A program made the position numbers and the translations under genes. The notes beneath the pieces are model-generated. The model ran no database searches. It worked only from the letters and a program-made list of their open reading frames with translations, and was not told where the DNA came from. Below are positions 6,791 to 14,960 of a stretch of DNA of 30,357 nucleotides, in pieces. The stretch comes from Lachnospiraceae bacterium UBA7199 (GTDB lineage Bacteria; Bacillota; Clostridia; Lachnospirales; Lachnospiraceae). The DNA lies in the NCBI GenBank assembly GCA_002490775.1, contig DKUR01000016.1, positions 1 to 30,357 of the forward strand. The letters are read 5' to 3'. The first letter of the stretch is position 1, and every line of letters starts with the position of its first letter.

Positions 6791-9433
6791 ATGGAAAAAC
6801 TTGTTTTAATAGACGGGCACAGTATACTGAACAGGGCGTTTTATGGTGTGCCTGATCTGACAAACAGTGCAGGTCTTCATACCAATGCAATATATGGATT
6901 CTTAAATATTCTATTTAAAATTCTTGAGGAAGAAAATCCGGACTATCTGACAGTCGCTTTTGATGTGAAGGCGCCAACTTTCCGTCACGAAATATACAAG
7001 GAATATAAAGGGACAAGAAAACCTATGCCGGAAGAACTGCATCAGCAGGTTCCTGTCATGAAAGAGGTTCTCATGGCGATGGGAATTAAGATTATGGAAA
7101 AGGCAGGACTGGAAGCAGATGACATCTTAGGCACATTGGCAAAACGAGCTGAAAAACAGGGAATGGCAGTTTCTCTTGTTTCTGGTGACCGGGATTTGTT
7201 GCAAATTGCCACAGATCAAATTAAAATCAGAATCCCAAAGACAAAAGGCGGAAAAACAGAAATTGAAGATTATTATGCGGCTGATGTGGAAGAAAAGTAT
7301 CAGGTGAATCCAGTTCAATTTATTGATTTAAAAGCGCTTATGGGAGATACTGCCGATAACATCCCCGGCGTTCCCAAGGTAGGAGAAAAGACGGCAACAG
7401 ATCTGCTGGTTCATTTTGGAAGTCTTGACAATTTGTATGACCATTTAGAGGAAGTGTCAAAAAATGCAGTCAGAGAGTCCCTTAAAAATAATCGGGAACT
7501 GGCGTACTTAAGCAAGACACTTGCAACTATCAATATAGAAAGTCCGTTGGATTTTTCTTTTGAAGAAGCCCAAGTGAAAAATTTCTATACACAGGAAGCC
7601 TATGTAATCTTTAAAAAGCTCGAATTTAAAAATCTTTTATCCCGTTTTGAGGAGGGAATTTCAAATGATGATATTACTGCCAAATTTCATAGGATAGAAG
7701 AGCTGGATCAGGCAGAAGCTGCATTTGAAAAGGCGTTATCCTGTAAAGAAATGATAGGATTTGCAATATTAAGAGAGCCGAAAAAGAAGGACGTACTGGC
7801 AGGTATTTCTCTTGCATTTCCAGATGGAGAATGTAGATTTATTTGTTGTGGAGGTTTTCTTACAAAAGAGTATCTAAAAGAAAAAATGTGGAATTTGGCG
7901 GAAAAATGCCAGCTTTCTTGTGGAAATATAAAGAATGAATATGCGTATTTAAATCAGAATGAAACAGAGCGTTTTTTCGATGTTATTTTAGCAGCATACC
8001 TGTTGAATCCTTTGAAAAATGATTATACCTGTGCAGATGTTGCAAACGAATATTTGGGTTTAATGATACCGGAGTGGGGACAGAAATTTGGAAAAGAAAC
8101 CATGATGAAGGTTTCGGAGGAAAAACCAGAGGAATTTACAGAATATGCATGTTTTCTTGCCTATGTAAGCATGGCGGCAGGGCCTGTTCTTACAAAAAAG
8201 CTGGAAGAGACAGGAATGCTCCAGTTAATGAAAGAAATTGAAATGCCTCTTACTTATGTCCTTTATGATATGGAGAAGGAGGGAATTTTAGTAAAGCCGG
8301 ATGAATTAAAGGCCTATGGAGAAGCGCTGACTGGACGGATCAGTGAACTGGAACAAAAGATTTATGAAGCAGCAGGTACAGAATTTAATATTAACTCTCC
8401 CAAGCAGCTTGGCGAAATTTTATTTGACAGACTGATGCTTCCTGGCGGGAAGAAGACAAAAACTGGCTATTCAACTGCTGCAGATGTGTTGGAAAAGCTT
8501 TCTGCTGATCATCCAATTGTAGCAGATGTATTGGAATACAGAGGACTTGCAAAACTGAAATCTACCTATGCAGACGGGCTTGCAGCTTTTATTGGTGAAG
8601 ATGAACGTATTCACACAACTTTTAACCAGACGATTACGGCAACAGGACGAATTAGCTCTACAGATCCTAATTTACAGAATATTCCTATGCGTATGGAGCT
8701 TGGAAGAAAGATCAGAAAGGTTTTTGTTCCTGCGAAAGATCATATTTTTACGGATGCTGACTATTCTCAGATTGAACTTAGAATTTTAGCACATATGTCA
8801 GGAGATGTGCAGTTGATTGAAGCCTATAAAATGCACGCAGATATACACCGGATTACCGCCTCGCAGGTATTCCATATTCCTTTTGATGAAGTGACAGAGC
8901 TGCAGCGGCGCAATGCCAAGGCGGTAAACTTTGGTATTGTATATGGAATCAGTTCTTTTGGGCTTAGTCAGGATTTAAGCATTACCAGGAAAGAGGCATC
9001 CGAGTATATTGAGCAGTATTTTGCAACCTATCCGGGGGTAAAGGATTTCCTTGACAAGACGGTGGCTGATGCGAAAAAGCAGGGGTATGTCACGACGATG
9101 TTTGGAAGAAGAAGACCGGTACCGGAGTTATCCTCCAGCAATTTTATGCAGCGTTCCTTTGGAGAAAGAGTTGCAATGAACTCCCCCATACAGGGTACAG
9201 CGGCGGATATTATTAAAATTGCTATGATCAGAGTGTGGCGCAGGTTAAAAGAGAATGGACTTAAATCAAAATTGATTCTCCAGGTGCATGATGAACTGCT
9301 GATTGAAACCATGAAAGAAGAAGCAGATAAAGTAAGAAAAATACTGGAAGAGGAAATGACCAGTGCAGCAGAGCTTTTAGTGAACCTGGAAGTGGATATA
9401 CATGAGGGAAATGATTGGTATGAAGCCAAGTGA
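6791..9433 (+). CDS. polA: DNA polymerase I
   Basis: This is the repair and Okazaki-fragment-processing polymerase, 880 residues, full length. The 5'-3' exonuclease (flap) domain spans about 1-290 (LIDGHSILNRAFYG; EADDILGTLAKRAEKQG; VSGDRDLLQIA; GDTADNIPGVPKVGEKTA). A vestigial 3'-5' exonuclease domain (about 305-475) lacks the DTET signature; its equivalent stretch reads MIGFAILREP, so proofreading should be absent, as is usual in Firmicute PolA. The polymerase domain has motif A with Asp657 (DYSQIELRILAH), motif B (RRNAKAVNFGIVYG) and motif C with Asp834 (LQVHDELL). TTAGGAG sits 7 bases before the ATG. It heads a same-strand run that continues into coaE after a structured gap of 107 bp. Confidence 0.98.
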   Translation: MEKLVLIDGHSILNRAFYGVPDLTNSAGLHTNAIYGFLNILFKILEEENPDYLTVAFDVKAPTFRHEIYKEYKGTRKPMPEELHQQVPVMKEVLMAMGIKIMEKAGLEADDILGTLAKRAEKQGMAVSLVSGDRDLLQIATDQIKIRIPKTKGGKTEIEDYYAADVEEKYQVNPVQFIDLKALMGDTADNIPGVPKVGEKTATDLLVHFGSLDNLYDHLEEVSKNAVRESLKNNRELAYLSKTLATINIESPLDFSFEEAQVKNFYTQEAYVIFKKLEFKNLLSRFEEGISNDDITAKFHRIEELDQAEAAFEKALSCKEMIGFAILREPKKKDVLAGISLAFPDGECRFICCGGFLTKEYLKEKMWNLAEKCQLSCGNIKNEYAYLNQNETERFFDVILAAYLLNPLKNDYTCADVANEYLGLMIPEWGQKFGKETMMKVSEEKPEEFTEYACFLAYVSMAAGPVLTKKLEETGMLQLMKEIEMPLTYVLYDMEKEGILVKPDELKAYGEALTGRISELEQKIYEAAGTEFNINSPKQLGEILFDRLMLPGGKKTKTGYSTAADVLEKLSADHPIVADVLEYRGLAKLKSTYADGLAAFIGEDERIHTTFNQTITATGRISSTDPNLQNIPMRMELGRKIRKVFVPAKDHIFTDADYSQIELRILAHMSGDVQLIEAYKMHADIHRITASQVFHIPFDEVTELQRRNAKAVNFGIVYGISSFGLSQDLSITRKEASEYIEQYFATYPGVKDFLDKTVADAKKQGYVTTMFGRRRPVPELSSSNFMQRSFGERVAMNSPIQGTAADIIKIAMIRVWRRLKENGLKSKLILQVHDELLIETMKEEADKVRKILEEEMTSAAELLVNLEVDIHEGNDWYEAK

Positions 9434-9434
9434 A

Positions 9435-9520
9435 ATCTCCCGCAGCAAGCGCGGGGGATTAAACCCTTGCGGCATTCGCCAAATGTCTGCGTTGCAGCCG
9501 CTTGGCTCATTGCTCGCGGG
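9435..9520. repeat. G+C-rich folded intergenic element between polA and coaE
   Basis: About 59% G+C in a much more AT-rich neighbourhood. It starts two bases after the polA stop with a nine-pair hairpin (ATCTCCCGC 9435-9443 / GCGGGGGAT 9451-9459, loop AGCAAGC). A second stem is possible (GCGGC 9469-9473 / GCCGC 9497-9501). The outer ends are also near-complementary: CCCGCAGCAA (9439-9448) against TTGCTCGCGGG (9510-9520) with one bulge, an alternative to hairpin one. No T run follows the hairpin, so it is not a normal terminator. Composition and compact palindromes suggest a dispersed REP/MITE-like unit or a structured mRNA spacer. Confidence 0.6.
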
Positions 9521-9540
9521 AATAAAAAAGCAGGTGTTGT

Positions 9541-10137
9541 ATGAAAGTAATTGGAATTACAGGTGGGGTTGGATCAGGAAAAACTGCTCTTTTAAATTAT
9601 ATTGGGCAAAATTATAAATGCAGAATCCTTTTGGCAGATGAGGCGGCACATAAAGTAAAGGAGCCTGGTCAGCCATGCTATAAAGAACTGGTACACCTTT
9701 TATCTTCAGATATCTTAGATGAGGATGGCACAATACACAAAGGAAAAATGGCGGCCAGAATTTTTGAATCGGAAGGGCTGCTTGCACAGGTGAATCAGAT
9801 CATTCATCCTGCTGTAAAGAAAATGATATTGAAAGAAATTGCTGAAGCAAAAAAAGAAGGAACTGTTGATTTTTTCTTTTTAGAAGCAGCTCTTTTGATA
9901 GAGTGCGGATATTTGAATCTTGTAGATGAAATGTGGTATATTTATGCGGGAGAAGAGATAAGGCGGAAGCGCCTTAGGGCATCCAGAAACTATTCAGATG
10001 AAAAAATGAATGCAATTATGAAAGCTCAGTTATCAGAAACAGAATTCAGAAAATATTGCAATGTTATAATAGATAACAGTGGAGATTTAGAGAATACATA
10101 CCGGCAAATAGATAGGAAATTGGGGGAGTATCTGTAA
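9541..10137 (+). CDS. coaE: Dephospho-CoA kinase CoaE
   Basis: This enzyme phosphorylates dephospho-CoA, the last step of coenzyme A synthesis. It is 198 residues, normal length. The P-loop is GGVGSGKT (8-15), followed by the ADEAAHKV segment, IIHPAVKKMI and the lid-type run RRKRLRASRNYSDEKM; the C-terminal CNVIIDNSGDLE is typical of the family. AGGTG lies 4 bases before the ATG. It ends in TAATG, sharing one base with the FtsA-like gene, so the two are probably translationally coupled. polA-coaE adjacency is common in Firmicutes. Confidence 0.96.
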   Translation: MKVIGITGGVGSGKTALLNYIGQNYKCRILLADEAAHKVKEPGQPCYKELVHLLSSDILDEDGTIHKGKMAARIFESEGLLAQVNQIIHPAVKKMILKEIAEAKKEGTVDFFFLEAALLIECGYLNLVDEMWYIYAGEEIRRKRLRASRNYSDEKMNAIMKAQLSETEFRKYCNVIIDNSGDLENTYRQIDRKLGEYL

Positions 10138-12272
10138 TGGATAAAGCAAGATATACTGGACAATTGGTATTTGGACTTGACATAGGGACCAGAAGTATTG
10201 TGGGAACCGTGGGCTACAGGAGCGGTAATCATTTTGTTGTAATGGCGCAACGGATAAAAGAGCATGAAACCAGAGCGATGCTGGATGGACAGATCCATGA
10301 TATTCAAAAAGTTGGAGAGACCATTGCTGATGTGAAAATGCAGTTAGAAAATGCGGTAGGGCGTAGACTAAGCGAAGTTTGTATTGCCGCAGCGGGGCGT
10401 GTACTGCGGACAGTGACTACTCATGTGGAATACCCTTTTACAAGTGATAAGGAAGTGTCTTCGGAGGATATTTATGGTTTGGTGTCTGCGGGGGTGGAAC
10501 AGGCTTATCAGGAATTTCTCACGATGAATGAAGAGGAAGAGGCAAAGTTTTACTGTGTGGGACATTCCGTAGTCAGATTTTACTTAAATGGGTATCCTAT
10601 GGGGAATCTTGAAGGGCATAAAGCAAGAACCATAGGGGTTGATTTGATTGCAACTTTTCTGCCGGATGATGTGGTGGATGGTTTATATAAGGCTGTTGAG
10701 CAGGCTGGATTATCAGTCGCCAGTCTGACACTGGAGCCTATTGCTGCGATTCAACTGGCAATTCCAGAGCGGTTCCGTATGCTGAATATTGCCTTGCTGG
10801 ATGTGGGGGCTGGAACAACAGATATTTCTATTACAAATGATGGATGTATTCTTGCTTATGGCATGATACCTATTGCCGGAGATGCCTTAACGGAAGAGAT
10901 TGCAAGGCACTGTCTGGTGGATTTTGCCACAGCAGAGCAGATTAAACGGGATGCCGGTGAGATGGATACAGTTTCTTTTACGGATATAATGCTTCTGCCA
11001 CAGACCATCAGCAGCGAAGAGATAAAAGGAGTAGTAGCCGGAGTGATTGAAAATATGGCGTCACAGGCGGCTGAAAGGATCAAGGAGTTAAATGGAGATA
11101 AAGCGGTAAGTGCGGTGTTTGTAGTAGGCGGAGGCGGTAAAATGCCAGGTTATACAGATGCCATTGCAGACAAGCTGGGAATTGCCAGAGAACGTGTGGC
11201 ACTTCGCGGTGAGGAGGTAATGCAGCAGATCATATTTGAAGAAGAGGTGAAAAAGGACAGCCTCTTGGTAACTCCGATCGGTATCTGCCTTAATTTTTAT
11301 GAACAAAGTAATAATTTTATTTTTGTAAACTTTAATGACAGAAGAATTAAAATTTATGATAACAATAAGTTAAGTGTTGCGGATGCCGCAATGCAGGCTC
11401 AGTTTCCCAATGACGGACTTTTCCCAAAGAGGGGGCGGGCGGTTACCTTTACAGTAAATGGAAAACAGCGTATGGCCAGAGGAGAATTAGGGGAAGCGGC
11501 AATTATTATTGTAAATGGAGAACGGGGAGATATTAATACGTCGATTCATGCTAATGACATAATCAAAGTAATTGAGTCCACTGCCGGAGAACCGGCCCAT
11601 ATGACATTAGGCGCGCTGCCGGAAACAGGTGAGAGCTTAACTGTCTATGTAAATGATAAGAAGGTGAAGGTTCCTAGATTTACAAGTGTAAATGGGGTAT
11701 TAAAATCAAATTATTACGAAATTCAGGAGCAGGATGCAGTTGAAATTTTAAATTTTTATACAGTTAAACAGCTTACAGAATTTATGGATGTGGTCATAGA
11801 TCCTTATATGAACCTGTATGTGAACAATAAACTGGCCGATATGGATACTCCTGTTTATGAAAATTTTTCTGTTATATGGACGTTGGAGGACTATGCCAGC
11901 CTTATGACAGATACCTATAGTGAGAGACCGGAAACAGAAAATGAAAAAAACAGTAAAGAAGTTTATACACAAGGCCAGAGTAATGATTATCATACAGTAA
12001 AAGACATTGGAAGGCAGGCTGAAGAGGGATTTAAGCAGCCGGACAAGATAGGGGATGCAGAAAGCACAGCGATTCAGATCATTGTTAATAAAAGCCCCAT
12101 AACGCTAAGCGGTAAGTCTGATTATGTTTATGTGGATATTTTTGATGTAATCGATTTTGATTTGTCCAGAACCAGGGGAAAAGGAATTGTTGCAACCTTA
12201 AACGGAAGGCCGGCTCAATACTTGGAGCCTATTCATTCAGGGGATGTGATGGAGGTTTACTGGAAGAATTAA
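10137..12272 (+). CDS. FtsA/PilM-type actin-fold ATPase with a long C-terminal extension
   Basis: A 711-residue protein whose first ~420 residues are an actin-like ATPase of the FtsA/PilM class: phosphate 1 loop VFGLDIGTRSIVG near the N terminus, phosphate 2 loop LLDVGAGTTDIS with Asp222, and adenosine motif VFVVGGGGKMPGY. FtsA proteins are about 420 residues and end in a short amphipathic membrane anchor; here nearly 300 further residues follow. The extension contains repeated short beta-rich units around VNGK/VNDKK/VNNK (VTFTVNGKQR, TVYVNDKKVKV, LYVNNKLAD), a polar linker (about 595-635), and a final module ending LNGRPAQYLEPIHSGDVMEVYW, which resembles a beta-grasp fold by pattern only. 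No ftsZ is adjacent. It is probably a division- or envelope-associated cytoskeletal ATPase, and the partner is unknown. Translation is coupled to coaE. Confidence 0.8.
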   Translation: MDKARYTGQLVFGLDIGTRSIVGTVGYRSGNHFVVMAQRIKEHETRAMLDGQIHDIQKVGETIADVKMQLENAVGRRLSEVCIAAAGRVLRTVTTHVEYPFTSDKEVSSEDIYGLVSAGVEQAYQEFLTMNEEEEAKFYCVGHSVVRFYLNGYPMGNLEGHKARTIGVDLIATFLPDDVVDGLYKAVEQAGLSVASLTLEPIAAIQLAIPERFRMLNIALLDVGAGTTDISITNDGCILAYGMIPIAGDALTEEIARHCLVDFATAEQIKRDAGEMDTVSFTDIMLLPQTISSEEIKGVVAGVIENMASQAAERIKELNGDKAVSAVFVVGGGGKMPGYTDAIADKLGIARERVALRGEEVMQQIIFEEEVKKDSLLVTPIGICLNFYEQSNNFIFVNFNDRRIKIYDNNKLSVADAAMQAQFPNDGLFPKRGRAVTFTVNGKQRMARGELGEAAIIIVNGERGDINTSIHANDIIKVIESTAGEPAHMTLGALPETGESLTVYVNDKKVKVPRFTSVNGVLKSNYYEIQEQDAVEILNFYTVKQLTEFMDVVIDPYMNLYVNNKLADMDTPVYENFSVIWTLEDYASLMTDTYSERPETENEKNSKEVYTQGQSNDYHTVKDIGRQAEEGFKQPDKIGDAESTAIQIIVNKSPITLSGKSDYVYVDIFDVIDFDLSRTRGKGIVATLNGRPAQYLEPIHSGDVMEVYWKN

Positions 12273-12315
12273 GATAGGTCAGAGAACACAGATCAATTTA
12301 GAAAGGCACGAAATC

Positions 12316-13146
12316 ATGAGAATTTGCAGTATTGCCAGCGGAAGCAGTGGAAATTGTATTTACGTTGGCTCAGATGCCACACATCTTTTAGTGGATGTAG
12401 GGATCAGTGGGAAAAGAACAGAAGAGGGGCTTAGAGAGCTTGATTTGTCAATGCAGGATATTGATGGGATTTTTATAACCCATGAGCATACAGATCATAT
12501 TGCCGGGTTAGGAGTGCTTGCAAGAAAATATAGTGTCCCTATTTTTGCAACCAGAGGAACCATTGCGGCAATCAAAAAAACTGCTTCAGTGGGAGAGATA
12601 CCTGAAGAATTGTTTCAAACGGTGTATGCAGATGAAAAGGTGATTGTGAAAGATATTGTCTGCAATCCCATGAGAATATCCCATGATGCGGCAGAACCGG
12701 TAGCTTACCGAATTTCCCATGGAAAGAAAAAGGTGGGTATTGTTACAGATCTTGGTACATACAATGATTATACCGTAGAATGTTTGAAAGAAATGGATGC
12801 ACTATTGCTGGAGGCAAATCATGATGTGAATATGCTTCAGGTAGGCCCCTATCCTTATTATTTAAAGCAGCGAATTTTAGGGGACCGGGGGCATCTTTCA
12901 AATGAAAGAGCCGGACAGCTTCTATGTGATTTGCTTCATGACAAGCTTCAGGCTGTTATGCTGGGGCATCTGAGCAAGGAAAATAATCTGCCTGAACTTG
13001 CCTATGAATCAGTCCGGGTAGAAGTCACAATGGCATGTAAGAGTAAGGAACAGTCAGGGGAAGCTTTTTCTAGCATCAAAACCTCTGATTTTCCTATGTA
13101 TGTTGCATCCAGAAGCAAGCCATCACAGATAATACATATTGCATAG
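12316..13146 (+). CDS. YycJ/WalJ-type metallo-beta-lactamase-fold hydrolase
   Basis: A 276-residue cytoplasmic metallo-hydrolase. The start MRICSIASGSSGNCIYVG and the metal motif HEHTDH (56-61) are typical of YycJ/VicX/WalJ proteins, a family with reported 5'-3' exonuclease activity and a link to DNA repair and cell-wall signalling. Further metal-ligand candidates are His in RISHDAAEP, Asp in VTDLGTYND and His in MLGHLSKEN. In many Firmicutes this gene follows walRK; here it follows the FtsA-like gene, so the usual context is missing. AGAAAGG lies 9 bases before the ATG. It is not an antibiotic-resistance lactamase: there is no signal peptide and the family is different. Confidence 0.88.
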   Translation: MRICSIASGSSGNCIYVGSDATHLLVDVGISGKRTEEGLRELDLSMQDIDGIFITHEHTDHIAGLGVLARKYSVPIFATRGTIAAIKKTASVGEIPEELFQTVYADEKVIVKDIVCNPMRISHDAAEPVAYRISHGKKKVGIVTDLGTYNDYTVECLKEMDALLLEANHDVNMLQVGPYPYYLKQRILGDRGHLSNERAGQLLCDLLHDKLQAVMLGHLSKENNLPELAYESVRVEVTMACKSKEQSGEAFSSIKTSDFPMYVASRSKPSQIIHIA

Positions 13147-13192
13147 AAAATTCTGAAAAAGAAAATATAATTTAGAAAGGTAAGAATTTAAA

Positions 13193-13465
13193 ATGAATAA
13201 AACAATAATCACAGTAGTAGGGAAGGATACGGTAGGCATAATTGCTAAGGTATGTACTTATCTTGCAGAAAACAAAATTAATATTTTGGATATTTCACAG
13301 ACCATCGTGCAGGGATACTTTAACATGATGATGATAGTTGACACCAATCAAATGGAGAAGATTTTTGGGGAAATGGCAGATGAACTTCATACATTAGGTG
13401 AGGAAATCGGCGTGGATATTAAATGCCAGAAAGAAGAAATTTTTGATAAAATGCACAGAATTTAA
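13193..13465 (+). CDS. ACT-domain protein (UPF0237)
   Basis: A 90-residue single ACT domain: ITVVGKDTVGIIAKVCTYL followed by NINILDIS-type strand and FNMMMIVD. ACT domains bind small ligands, usually amino acids, and regulate a partner. The gene lies 29 bp upstream of the PFL/UPF0210 gene, a pairing seen very widely in bacteria, so the two products probably act together. The ligand is unknown. AGAAAGG precedes the ATG. Confidence 0.9.
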   Translation: MNKTIITVVGKDTVGIIAKVCTYLAENKINILDISQTIVQGYFNMMMIVDTNQMEKIFGEMADELHTLGEEIGVDIKCQKEEIFDKMHRI

Positions 13466-13494
13466 AGGGCAAACGGGAAAGGCATGGGTAAAAT

Positions 13495-14859
13495 ATGATA
13501 AATTTATTTGAAGTAGTGGAAACAAATGAAATGATTACCAAGGAAAATCTGGATGTGCGTACGATCACCCTTGGCATCAGTCTGCTGGATTGCATTGATT
13601 CTGACTTAGGCAGGTTAAATGAAAAAATTTACCATAAAATATATGATTCGGCCAAGGACCTGGTAAGTACTGGTGAGGAAATATCCAGAGAATTCGGGAT
13701 TCCCATTGTAAACAAAAGGATTTCCGTCACCCCGGTTGCACTGATTGGAGGCGCTGCCTGCAAGAGTATAGAAGATTTTGCAAGTATTGCGGGAACCCTT
13801 GATAAGGTTGCCCATGAGGTGGGAGTAAATTTTATCGGGGGATATTCTGCGCTGGTATCCAAGGGAATGACGCCTGCTGACCAGCTTTTGATCCGTTCCA
13901 TTCCACTTGCACTTTCTACCACAGAAAGGGTGTGCAGTTCTGTAAACTTAGGCTCTACAAAAACAGGAATTAACATGGATGCGGTAAAGCTGATGGGGGA
14001 GATTGTAAAGGAAACTGCAACAGCAACAAAGGAACAGGATTCTTTGGGATGTGCAAAGCTGGTGGTATTTTGCAATGCGCCGGATGACAATCCTTTTATG
14101 GCAGGGGCCTTTCATGGAGTGACAGAAGCAGATAAAATTATAAATGTGGGAGTCAGTGGACCTGGTGTGGTAAAGACAGCGCTTAGCAAGGTAAGGGGAA
14201 AAGACTTTGAAGTGTTGTGTGAAACCATTAAGAAGACTGCTTTTAAGGTGACCAGAGTTGGACAACTGGTGGCACAGGAGGCTTCTGCAAGGCTGGGCGT
14301 TCCTTTTGGCATTGTGGACTTATCGCTTGCGCCTACACCGGCAATTGGGGACAGCGTGGCGGATATTTTATGCGAGATCGGGCTTGAATATGCAGGAGCA
14401 CCGGGAACTACAGCGGCTCTTGCCCTTTTAAATGACCAGGTAAAAAAAGGCGGTGTGATGGCTTCTTCTTATGTGGGAGGATTAAGCGGCGCATTTATTC
14501 CCGTCAGTGAGGATCAGGGAATGATAAATGCAGTGGAAGCGGGTGCGCTTACCATTGAAAAGTTAGAGGCAATGACTTGTGTATGCTCGGTTGGACTGGA
14601 TATGATTGCAATACCAGGGGACACAAAGGAAACAACGATTTCCGGCATGATTGCAGATGAAATGGCAATTGGAATGGTGAATCAAAAAACAACAGCGGTG
14701 CGCATTATTCCCGTAATTGGGAAAGGTGTTGGTGAAACAGTAGAATTTGGCGGACTATTGGGGTATGCGCCGATTATGCCGGTGAATCCTTTTTCCTGTG
14801 ATGATTTTGTAAAGCGGGGAGGAAGAATTCCGGCACCAATCCACAGCTTTAAAAATTAA
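13495..14859 (+). CDS. PFL-family protein (UPF0210/DUF711)
   Basis: A 454-residue soluble protein with family landmarks LDVRTITLGISLLDC, NKRISVTPVALIGG, FIGGYSALVSKGMTP and PAPIHSFKN at the C terminus. The fold is related to the pyruvate formate-lyase/ribonucleotide reductase barrel, but no activating enzyme is nearby and no glycyl-radical signature is visible, so formate-lyase activity is not expected. The conserved neighbour is the ACT protein. The precise function is not established to my knowledge. It is the last gene of the polA-coaE run; no clear terminator follows, only the promoter at 14889. Confidence 0.92.
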   Translation: MINLFEVVETNEMITKENLDVRTITLGISLLDCIDSDLGRLNEKIYHKIYDSAKDLVSTGEEISREFGIPIVNKRISVTPVALIGGAACKSIEDFASIAGTLDKVAHEVGVNFIGGYSALVSKGMTPADQLLIRSIPLALSTTERVCSSVNLGSTKTGINMDAVKLMGEIVKETATATKEQDSLGCAKLVVFCNAPDDNPFMAGAFHGVTEADKIINVGVSGPGVVKTALSKVRGKDFEVLCETIKKTAFKVTRVGQLVAQEASARLGVPFGIVDLSLAPTPAIGDSVADILCEIGLEYAGAPGTTAALALLNDQVKKGGVMASSYVGGLSGAFIPVSEDQGMINAVEAGALTIEKLEAMTCVCSVGLDMIAIPGDTKETTISGMIADEMAIGMVNQKTTAVRIIPVIGKGVGETVEFGGLLGYAPIMPVNPFSCDDFVKRGGRIPAPIHSFKN

Positions 14860-14888
14860 TGATTAGGAAAATATTAAGATAATCTGCA

Positions 14889-14917
14889 TTGTTAAGAAAC
14901 AGGTAGTATGCTATAGT
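14889..14917 (+). promoter_or_regulatory. Predicted promoter of the six-gene envelope cluster
   Basis: TTGTTA (14889-14894), a 17-bp spacer and TATAGT (14912-14917) lie 44 bp upstream of the chosen start. No operator palindrome is obvious. Confidence 0.65.
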
Positions 14918-14960
14918 TTGTATATGAGATTTTATAATATACAAGATTATGAGGTATGAT

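Noticed and set aside
6791..9433. PolA without a working 3'-5' exonuclease signature
   Set aside because: Loss of these residues is common in Firmicute DNA polymerase I, so it is noted in the annotation but is not a finding.
12316..13146. Possible beta-lactam resistance gene because of the metallo-beta-lactamase fold
   Set aside because: No signal peptide, and the N-terminal and metal motifs are those of YycJ/WalJ housekeeping proteins.
13495..14859. Pyruvate formate-lyase
   Set aside because: No glycyl-radical motif and no activating enzyme; the sequence is the UPF0210 family, which shares only the fold-family name.
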